This document shows, one piece after another, positions 35,401 to 64,000 of a stretch of DNA of 64,000 nucleotides. Numbering within the stretch: the stretch's first letter is position 1; each line of letters starts with the position of its first letter. The stretch is from Trissonchulus latispiculum. Its lineage: Eukaryota > Nematoda > Enoplea > Enoplida > Ironidae. A program made the position numbers and the translations under genes. Under the pieces are notes generated by a model, which worked only from the letters and a program-made list of their open reading frames with translations, was not told where the DNA came from and made no database searches. The DNA lies in contig JASAND010010780.1 in NCBI GenBank assembly GCA_030248195.1, forward strand, positions 23,345 through 87,344. The letters are read 5' to 3'.

Positions 35401-37034
35401 TAAAACATCTCCTGTTACGAGCAAAAGCGATGCAAAGTTGCGAAATTTCGTGTCACCGCACATTTGGCAAAATTCTGGAGCATCAAGACCTGTTGTCAAA
35501 GTTAGCGTGTCAAAAAATCACAAAAGCACTGCACATAGGGATACCAGCACCTAAAATGGGGGGCAACTAAAATGCCCCAAATTTCTTGGTTCGGTTTCAT
35601 TTTTTGCATGAATCCTACACCATGTGCGTGGTCAAAAAACACTTGGCCTTTGGTTCTTAACTTCTCTCAGTAGCTCGCCAGGCATTTGAGAACCGGTCCG
35701 ACCTCCCACTTTTTGTGACGTCCACTATAAATAATTTAAAATTTTTCCTCGATGTTTGGTTTAATGAAAACATCTATACTTTGGCACAATGAGAGAAGAC
35801 ATATTGGATAATATGCACATGGCTTTAGCTTTGATGTAACCTTAACGGTTAGAAATCAATGCTACCCTAAACTTGAAGAATCATCGGAAATATTATGAAA
35901 GGTTTGGCTGCCGAATCAAATAATTTAATCCTGGTATGAACCCCAGAAGTTGAAATTTGGTGTGAATATGCATTCTATAGGTCTTCAAAATTGTGGCAAA
36001 TATGAAGGAATTCTGCCTGGGCTATATAGTTTTATTTCTCTTGAACATGAAAAAAGGTCAATGGCAAAAAATGAAACCGATCCAGGAAAGTGGGGGCAAA
36101 ATTTTAGCCTCCCCCCTTAACAAAGAATTACGCCCCAGAACTAGATATCTTGAAAACTGAAATTCCTGCGAGACATTTTTTGAAAAATATTTAAGATTTT
36201 GTATACGGCTCTACTGGAAGCTGGTGAATCCCAAAATTGTGACTTCTAAGAGTTTTTAAAATTAAATTTTAAGCTGGTAAAGGGGATCAAAAAATCGTTT
36301 GTCCCCGATTCTGCTGAAAACTTGGACATAAGGGTCTTCTGGACGGTGAGCGAGAACCGGAAGACCGTTTTTGATTAAGCCTCTTGTTAGCTAAATAAAT
36401 TAATTATATACATATTAAACCTAAGCTAGATCTAAGAAACCTAGATTTAACAACCTAGAAACTATACAGTGCAAGTCTTCAGCAAAACTGGATACAAAAA
36501 TTGTTGAAGTTTTAAATTCATCAAATGCCAATATGCCTTGATGCAAAATTTTAAGTTCTGGGTAAAATTATTTCTCAGCTCTACTTGAAATACGTACTTT
36601 GTATCTGGCCCTTGGACGGATTAATAAGTAGACTCAAATTTTAAACTTGTTGGTCAAAACATAATGAGTTAGGGATTGGGGGAAAACGCAAGAGACGCGC
36701 ACTTTTGGAACATAAATGCTCGAATACAAATCAAAGTACCAAAGTATCAAAGTACGCAAACCAAATTTCGGCTTGATAGATGCAACTTAAAACTTGAGTA
36801 CTAAGGAAGGGAGTAATCTTATTGCAAAAGCAAAACTCTTTGTCAGTCAACCAGTCAACCTATTTGTCATAAGTAAATTTAACTTTATGTAACGCAACTC
36901 AATGAAAAGTTGTAAGTTGCAGTAAACCTGAATAAAATTTTGTTTGCTTTTATGAGTATTAGTCCAAAAAGCAATATGGATTTGTAATCAAACTTAAAAA
37001 ATTGAAAATACCAAATCAAACTTAAAATTATTAA

Positions 37035-37383
37035 GGAACCGTGTCAAAAATAAAATCGTGTAAACGATAAAATTTACACGATTCTTGACACGTTTTCTGT
37101 CTAACTTACACGATTTCTAAACGTTTTGTTTTTATAGTTATGTTTTGACTTTAGTTTTTCCTCTTTCACAATAACCAACTGCTGCTCTCTTTAATATATG
37201 ATAATGAATACATGTAAGCTTCAGCTTCTGTGCTGTTATTACAGCACTGACTTAAGGCAAAGCTTAGGAAAAACTTCAAATGTTGACTTCAAACAAGCCG
37301 ATTACACGATTTCTAAACGAATAAATTCGTGTAAATAAATCGTGTACATGCTTAATTTCAAGACTGAATTTTGACACGGTTCC
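37035..37383. mobile_element. PIF/Harbinger-like MITE, right arm only
   Basis: 349 bp with inverted ends GGAACCGTGTCAAAA. The 3-bp target copies TAA lie at 37032-37034 and 37384-37386. The left arm has a single TAA in the same context (about 14215), so the insertion came after the arms separated. TSD length and sequence (TWA) are those of PIF/Harbinger. Inside, AATCGTGTAA motifs recur in both orientations. Confidence 0.9.
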
Positions 37384-38772
37384 TAATTTTCCTTGATCCA
37401 CCATTAACCCAAAATTTGTAACACAACTCAAAAATCAGGCAATTGCAGCATCTTCAAAAGTCACTAAGCGATGAAAAAAATTACCAGGAATTACAACAGG
37501 CAAATCACTGATATTAGGAAAACAAGAGATAAACTTAGGGAAACGGGAATTAAAAGGATTTAATAGAAGAAATTTTTTCTTCACACTCTCGCAATATTGA
37601 AATCTGCATTTTGTAATGAAGACAGAAAGAAAACCAAGCAGAGGTCACAATTTTGGGGTCAAATTTCATCAAGAGAGACCGGCAAATAATGAAAATTTTA
37701 ATTTAAAAGTTTTCTTTGAATTTTATCGCACATTGGATTTGTCCGCCAAATCAAAAAGTAATTCGAAAAATGTAGGCAACTAAAAAATTAAATGCTGCAA
37801 CAAGTTTTAATATTATCAAAATTATTTTTAATCACTACGCCCCTCTCTTCCTAATTTGTAATCAAGATTGGCCCCAATAAAATGTTATGTAATTATAACC
37901 TCCGCCTTTTTTGTCTTTGGTCCAGTTGCCAATCAAAATGCTTCAATGAATGTGATTGGTTGATATTAAAGATTATTGTAAAGATGACACCTATGACCTT
38001 TATGATTTACAGTAAGAAGGAATGTAAATTTCAGGAGTGAAGATTTCTACATTTCTAACATTACTTTTGATTTGAGCTTTTTTGCACCCAGTGATAAGGA
38101 TACGAATAGTCTTCTGAATGGTAAAACAAACTTGTTTTTGAAGCTATGAACTGACTTAGCTATACACAAAAATTGGAAAGTGCTGTCTTTTATCTGTCAA
38201 TATATCTTCTTTTTGCAGATGTAAGCTTTAAACCACCGCCCTGAAGCAAAAAACCATCTTTTTTCAATTTGCATTCGTAATTTACACGTAAACTCAAAGT
38301 TTTCATCCTAAATTTGTTTATCATTTCTTAAAGTTGTAATTACACTGGTCATCAAACCTCTTTAGCAGGCTTTACTAATAAGTCGACTTCATTAACCTAT
38401 GAGATTTCAAAAACCTCACACGCATCTAGTTGACATGCCAGCGTAGAATAAATACTTGTCATTAGGGTCTTTAAACTGACGTTAGCTCTGTATGCTTGCG
38501 CGCACGTAGTTTCAATGAGTTAAACCTTTGTGCTAACGCCAAATATATTTACTAGCTTGCGTTTGCTTGCAAGCATATGCGAAAAGTTAAAAGTTCATAA
38601 GCTACTAAACGAGCTTTAACAAATCTGCGCTGCAATATGCTAGACACGAGTGCTCAGAAACAATAAACTTCGTCAGATGGCTAATGAAGCTTTAATTATT
38701 CTGCGTGCTTATGCGTATGACACGTTTACTTAAAGTGAGGGGAGGCTTTGTACTAAACATTTTGACGCACGC

Positions 38773-41722
38773 ATGGGGCTCCCGGTTTTCTGGGAGGTGT
38801 ATAAGGAAATCCCGGTGGGTGGAGAGGGTACTACCCAGCAGTGGAATGAGCTGGTGATTCTCTATCGCCGGCGTAGCCATCGTCCTGAAGGGTGTACAGC
38901 GACGTATGGTGTCCTTCCCCTTGTGAACACCTTGAACATTTTGATCATCGGCGATACCAACTTTTCTCGGGTAATTGAGCCGATGAAATTGGTTGCCGCC
39001 CAACGACAGATGGTCCAACAGGTAATGGACGACATTGATCTTCAGGGGATGAACCCGGTGGAGGTGATGCGGGAATATGAGGGACTATATCAGCGGCCCA
39101 GTCGGCGATTGCCAGCAACTCAGACCCTTCTGGTCCCCAAGGAGGAGCTGGTGCTCCCTTCCTCGACCGCTCCATCGATGGTGGTCACCCGACCGACTGT
39201 CCCGGTCCAACCTGTGGTACCTATTGCTCCGTCTTTGGTGGGGCAACGTTTGACTACTTCGACCCCGTCGACATCTACGGCTCGGTCGGCCGCCAAAAGC
39301 CGACGTTTGGAACCTTCAGAGGGCGACGCCCGGGGTGAGAAACCTGCTCAGAAGGCGATACAACAACCCGAATCTCAGCCTTCGCCGACTAAGAAGAAAT
39401 CGGAACCATCGACGTCACGAAAGCCGACTGTGGTCGTCGGCATGGACTTGGACCCAGCGGTTCCTGGAAGTGGTCCTGGTCGTGGCTCTTCGCGATCGGA
39501 ATCGGGTTCTGACTTGTCGACTCGGACGGGCAGGACCTGGTCGTCTCGCGGTCGCGGTCGCCGACTGGATTCGTCCGATCGGGGCCGACACCGCCCATCC
39601 GAGGGGGCTACGCCCGGTCCATCCAGATTTGGGCCCAGGGACACTGGAACTCGCGACACCCGTGATGCCAAATCGACGTCTCGTCAGTCTCAGCGTCGAG
39701 AAGGATCAAACCTCCGCCTTCGATCGAGTTGCGAATCAGCGTCGCGAACGTTTGCCGAGCGGTGCTCGATATCGCTCGCCGACTCCGCCTCGCGATCGCA
39801 GGTCTGGATCACGATATACGCAAGACGACATCAAACGTGCAGCGAGTCCAGAACGCCGACGTGAGGCCGACAGACGGTCGGCTACAACGACGACGAAAGA
39901 TCGTCGTCGTTCGTCGAGAGACCGACCCCCGGCCTATCCAACATCGGACGATCGCCGAAAGGGTCGTGGCCATGCTCGGACCTCGACCCCGATCCAGAAG
40001 GGACGATTCGAATCGCCGACCAGTAAGCGATATTCGCTACCGACGGTGACGGCAACACCGGGGCCTGGGAAGCGGCAAGTCGTGCGAACTTTACCACCGG
40101 AATATCCCGATAACTACACCAAGGACAATTTCCCCCCATTTCGGGTATTCCTGGCGACGGTCCTCTGCGAAATGAAAAACGAGGACATGGGCGAACGGGT
40201 TCGGCGAGGTGTGACGGTTCCATTCTATGAGCCATTCGTGATTGAGCAGCCGACTCAAGCGGAAATCGATGCAATCGTCCAGGCGTCGAATCCTGCTAAG
40301 CCGGTGGTATACCAACGGGACTTTTCCGGCCGCTGGCGGGCAACCAGCGTGCCTGGGGATCACCACTGGGACGAATTGCATCCTTGGGTCCAGCTTTTGC
40401 GTCGGGTTGTGCTCAACTGGTTGGTGGAAAATGCTGAGACGGCGCCTCGACTTCCACATGATTTCATTGACAATTACTTGTACAACCATATGAAGGAGAT
40501 CGACCCGGATTTGACGGAGCGGGTCACTATGAGACCGATTTCTGGTTTGGATGCCAACCGGAAACCGATGTCTCGGTCCAATTGGAAGATTCATCCGTAC
40601 TGCTTTCCGAATGGGGATGTCTATCCGGAGGTCACAGTCGACCGCATCGGCTCGAATGATCGTTGGGCGAATATTCTCGCGGTGGCAGCTCTTGTCCCCG
40701 AGATGTTTCGGTATCCGCATTTGCTTGGTAAGCGAAGAGCCGCCCACTTCTATGCCTGCAGCATGCATTCGCGCCGACTGCGACTGCGATGTTTGACTCT
40801 CCAGAAGGCGATGAAGCTGTACCACCGCGCCCACGTGAACGGTAATCCGCCATCACTATCCATTTTCTTTCATGTATCATCACAAGCGGTTCTTGTCATT
40901 GCCTGTTGAGCAGTTCCAGGGCCAGTACGTCCATACAAAGGAACATTTGTACCAGGGCCGAAAGGGCTGGCATTGCAATGCCGAGGACGTCTGCGAGCTG
41001 GTGTGGCGAGAAGGCCAGGCGGATGGTTACACCATCAAGCGCGAGACGGATCGACTGATGGCTGCCTACCATCCGTGTCGCCTTCAGATGTGGCAATCTG
41101 GGGCCGATCAGTTGACCCAGCGCCTGATCATGTATCATGCCCTCTACAATTACCCGGAAATGCAGGACGAGCTGGTTGAAACGATCGGTTGCTTGTATGG
41201 GAAAGCTTCACAGGATCCATGGTGGGGCATCGGTGCCCGGCTTCGCCAGGATCTGAGGCCGGATGATATCCGACCTATGGGCGAGAAAATTGGATCTTCG
41301 ACCCGGATCGGTGGGAGGGTCGGAACATCCAAGGCTGTCTCTACACGGAAATGGGCTTGTGGTTCATGCAAGCCGGTTCGGATGAGCTTTGGGTTGACCG
41401 GTACAACCGACAACCCCTGCCGGACGATGAAATGGAGGCCTTTCGCCAGGTCGTCCGTCAACGTATCCAGGCAGCAGCCGAGAATTATCGTCAAGGAAAG
41501 CCCGCGCCGCCTTTCCATCGTAAGGACGCGCCAGCTGTTCTTCGAAATCAGCCGATTGATCTGGGACCCAATCGACACGGGATCCATATCATGGGATGCG
41601 CGCCCGAAGGCCAGGAGAAAAACGTCTATTCTCCGGCGGCCCAGATCTTGATTTCCACTCCTTTGGAACCCCATCCCCGGGATGACCATCGCCCTGACGA
41701 CATTATCATGGTCGAATACTGA
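38773..41722 (+). pseudogene. GC-rich gene with C-terminal NADAR (YbiA/DUF1768)-like domain, frame-broken
   Basis: About 980 codons spread over changing frames. Region 1 (38773-39120) is a globular N-terminus I cannot assign. Region 2 (39120-40080) is a Pro/Ser/Arg-rich linker. Region 3 (40080-40730) is an unassigned domain (YPDNYTKDNFPPFRVFLATV, then RWANILAVAALVPEMF). Region 4 (about 40857-41500) looks like NADAR. It has an N-terminal block ending EHLYQGRK (40941-40964), a central helical block (RLIMYHALYNYPEMQDELVE), DPWWGIG (41214-41234) and GRNIQG (about 41318). The stop is TGA at 41720. NADAR proteins act on NAD/ADP-ribose derivatives, and some remove ADP-ribose from guanine. Frame changes occur near 39705, between 40730 and 40860 (possibly more than one), and near 41275. 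GC content and CGN/CCG codon use are unlike all surrounding DNA, suggesting a mobile or transferred origin. The 5' end abuts the palindrome and may be truncated. Confidence 0.7.
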
Positions 41723-43880
41723 GGGGGCTTTGCCCGATTCGACCCGGCCTTTATCGGACTTTCTTCCCTTATCAGTGACTGGTCGTACCGAAATTCACTG
41801 TTTTGGACCTGTTTTCCTGATCCTAACATCATTGTGACTTTTTTCTTTGGATTTGGTCTAGCCAACGTCCCATTCCACCCCAAATGGACCGGCGACGCCG
41901 AATTCCAATTCTCGGATGTGACTATTTTCACTTGATCTAATGATCCTGATCCATATATAGATCTGTTGTTTTACCTCGTTTTTGATATTTTGTATGTGTT
42001 TTTGCGAAAGTGACGCTCTAGTATATTATGTTATTTTGTCTTGTTTTATCACTCGTGTATTTGACTAGTCGAATTCGAACCTGTATTTCTTGTGTGTTTT
42101 CTAGTAATTCGTATAGTATTTTCTTCTGGTTATTTTGAACTTGGAATCTGTCTGTTGGTTTAGTTTAGCTTTATTTCGTATATACTAGTGTTTCGTAGAT
42201 TCGTAGTCTTGTTATTTAGTACGTGTAGTCAAGTTTACTTAGAATTTTTGTTACAGTCCTTGTTTGTTACTTGAGTTTTTCTTTGCCAATGCATAATATT
42301 TGCTCATAATTTGTGTGCTTTATATATAGCCTTACTTAATTTGTGCTACTTATTTTTTGTTGTGTATTTTGTCATTCCAGTATATACTGCCACTTGTTTT
42401 TGCAGGGTACAACCCTATGCAGCTTTACTGTGTATACGTATCATATACTAGTTGCCATCATGGCTCTGCCATGCCTAAATTTGTATGAAAATACCAACTT
42501 GTCCAATAGGATGGGTAACACCCAAATAGGGCATCACCTTACAGTGTGTCCTTTTATAGTTACTTGTTACTTATATACGTAACTTGCATCCAGGGCGATC
42601 GTGTGATAAGCGCTAACCCTTGGTATGTCAAGTATAAATTTAACTTATATTATTTTTCTAGCGCTTCATCTTATATATACACACTGTTTGAATTCATTTC
42701 CATCAGGAGAGGGTGAGCCCTCTTCCCTTGAGAAATTTCTTGGGTATTTTCATATTTAGTTTCTTCAATTTTTTCTACTAGTACGGTTTTTTCTACGGTT
42801 TCTACCAAATACGTGTATTTTTGTATTGCTTTAAGTACGTATGTACTTGTTTTTTCTACCGTTACTAGTACATTTCTAGTATATTTATTTGTTTTTTGTG
42901 TACGTATACGTTTGCGATAGGTTTTTTCAGCGTTAGGTGCTTTTTGCTAAATTGTTTGTGGGAGCGACGCTCACGTACCAAGCGCCGTACGGTCAGTCCT
43001 CTCAGGAGTTCGGACGGCGAGCCCTGGGGAGATGTAACGCAAGAGGCTGACTGTAACGGTCAACCTTTTCGTTATTACAAATATTACGAAATCACTTTAC
43101 TTAGCTAATAGTTGGCTTGCCTAGTCAGCAAGCATTCTTCCACGTGTCATGTAGCTCCACCTATAGGATAGGTTTGGATGGGTGGGGTCCCCCCTTGGAG
43201 CTACATGATTGGGACACCCCAGCTAGAGGGCGCTTCTCTTGGGAGGGGGTTTCTCCGTGAAACTTCTCCCCTTTTCAGTTGTGGGTTTTCCCTTGTACAG
43301 TCTAGTCGTGTTCTCTCTCTATTCTCTCCCTATCTCCTGTGTACAGTTTCTCCCCCTGCATTTCATCAGTGGGCCTTATATTGGTACGTTAGCGGGGCTT
43401 CGCCCATTGTTATAAATTGGTGAGTCTGTGTGTGTATACTTGTTTATTTACTGTATAACTATACGTATTTGTTGGGCTTTGCCCCCCTCTAAATTATACT
43501 AATAGTTAATTCTATATTTGCTATATTTCCATAAATACTTGTTGTACGTATTAAATATCTCCACTAGGTTTGTGTACTTTTGGTAGGTAATTACTGAGCT
43601 CCTAGGTTAGTTTATTGTTATTTCTGAGGTGAGCGGGTGTCACCCACTCACTAGGGCTAATTATTTGGCGAGGCTTCCCCGGCCGGCTCCTGCGCGGTTG
43701 GTGTGTTATTCACTTGTGCCACGGTCTCCTCGCTTGAGTTGTTCTCGCGGGGTAACGGTACTTTTGTGTTAAGTTAGTTTCACTCTGGTACCGCTACAAC
43801 GGCAGCTCATGAATTGAGAAGTACAGTTTATACAAGTAAACGAGTGGTGAAGAGTAGGCAGCCACGATACAACACAGTTA
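41723..43880. other. Hairpin-rich non-coding region after the NADAR-like gene
   Basis: AT-rich, rich in TACGTA/GTACGTATTT words, and punctuated by strong GC hairpins. GGGCTTTGCCC lies at 41725-41735 and 43474-43484, and GGGCTTCGCCC at 43395-43405. GGAGAGGG/CCCTCTTCC lies near 42706. CATGTAGCTCCA/TGGAGCTACATG lies at about 43149-43207 and GTGAGCGGGTG/CACCCACTCAC at about 43630-43652. 42960-43070 is GC-rich and can form a bulged stem. It probably belongs with the upstream gene as a 3' region of a mobile element. No LTR pair or target duplication was found. Confidence 0.5.
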
Positions 43881-44413
43881 ATTTTGAGGGTGCTTGAACC
43901 TGGCCCACAAATTTACTCAATTACAGTTTACAACAATACTATATAGTCCCAATTACGCACCTGTGCAAATCTGCATATTTTATCAGCAAGGGGAAGAAGG
44001 CATACACATCTCGCACCAGTATTGCAAACTCCTAAAACAATATAAGTTACAAATGTCCTAAATGTTACGTCAGTTTCACCATTCTGTAGTATTTGATTGA
44101 ATCGATCCTGCTGGCTTCGTAAAGTAATAGGTATCTTACAATTAGTAACGTAAATTATGACTTATACAAACTTTATGCGTTGATTGAATTCCTTATTGCA
44201 AATAAATGGTCTAATACAGTTTTCACATCCTGGAGTTTCTGTAGTGCTTAAAGGTTACACATAAAAGTTTCCTACCAAACATTTAGCAATGTACAGGTAA
44301 ATGTTAAAAGCAAGTTAAAAAATTATGCTAAAGCTACGATCAACTATGATAAAGTGAAATCACAATTAAATTAAGTCACTAAATTAAAACTAAAAAAATT
44401 AAATTAGAGAAAC

Positions 44414-63869
<19,456 letters not shown>

Positions 63870-64000
63870 CTTAAAAGTAAATAAGTACAAAGCAAGAAGG
63901 TGCTATGCTTATCATATAGGCAAGCCATGAGATAAATTTGCGAGAAGTTTGGCGATAGTGTATTTTTCAAAAGAAAGTCAGGCTATGCTACACTATTATG

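Larger units (their letters stand above)
25877..38773 (-). repeat. Right arm of the giant palindrome
   Basis: Reverse complement of 12828-25321 with scattered substitutions. It is longer because of the PIF-like MITE (37035-37383) and homopolymer expansions. The outer end stops at GACGCACGCA (38773), where GC-rich coding sequence begins without a transition. Confidence 0.95.
31255..38773 (-). mobile_element. 7.5-kb TIR-bounded element (right arm)
   Basis: Mirror of 12828-19928, bounded by TGCATGCGTCAAAATG at 31255 and its inverse at 38773. It is longer than its partner because of the 349-bp MITE and the G/C tract. The inner terminus is damaged by that tract. Confidence 0.75.

Noticed and set aside
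12828..38773. Palindrome as a simple missed-adapter sequencing artefact
   Set aside because: A 555-bp unique spacer, scattered substitutions and an arm-specific insertion with a target duplication are not expected from one molecule read twice. A haplotype misjoin remains open and is kept in the findings.
38900..39020. SGNH-hydrolase start motif in LNILIIGDTNFSR
   Set aside because: The catalytic motif would need GDS and about 150 further residues with a DxxH block. Here a low-complexity linker starts soon after.
42960..43070. Self-cleaving ribozyme (hammerhead, HDV-like or twister)
   Set aside because: Strong stems exist but I could not match any conserved core. Kept only as structured DNA/RNA.

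Overview
The window is nuclear DNA from an animal, almost certainly an invertebrate; the phylum cannot be read from it. Evidence: a many-exon ryanodine receptor gene with GT-AG introns, Ty3/Gypsy LTR sequence, hAT-like and PIF/Harbinger-like miniature elements, a tRNA-derived SINE, and an AT-rich background. No prokaryotic features are present.

1-12.8 kb is a patchwork of mobile elements around two copies (about 0.35-4.7 and 6.6-10.4 kb) of a duplicated segment that carries a three-exon zinc-finger-type gene. Because the copies are paralogous, each acts as the empty site for insertions in the other. This defines a gag-only LTR element (TSD ATAAT) in copy 1 and a hAT-like element carrying a 49-bp minisatellite (TSD ATTGTATT) in copy 2. 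Several strong foldback elements lie between and after the copies.

12.83-38.77 kb is one giant imperfect palindrome: two arms of about 12.5 and 12.9 kb around a 0.56-kb AT-rich spacer. Each arm starts with a 7.1-7.5 kb segment bounded by a 43-bp terminal inverted repeat, so this terminus occurs four times. I find no convincing gene in the arms apart from a degenerate relative of the zinc-finger exon. The right arm alone holds a 349-bp PIF-like insertion and a G34C27 tract.

38.77-41.72 kb, directly against the palindrome's right end, is a GC-rich, frame-broken gene whose C-terminal part looks like a NADAR (YbiA/DUF1768) domain. A hairpin-rich, non-coding region follows to about 43.9 kb.

44.4-63.9 kb is the minus-strand middle part of a ryanodine receptor gene. 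I resolved about 29 exons, matching roughly residues 2,050-3,400 of a protein of about 5,000 residues. Splice phases chain correctly through most of the gene once eight single-base lesions, nearly all in mononucleotide runs, are allowed for. Two short stretches have no clear exon. The introns hold a hAT-like MITE with GGCCCGG-rich ends, a SINE, a tRNA-Arg-like fragment, a (TA)n tract and small foldback elements. No RyR exon is seen left of 44.4 kb, so the remaining C-terminal exons lie beyond the window's left edge (making 0-44 kb intronic), elsewhere, or are lost.
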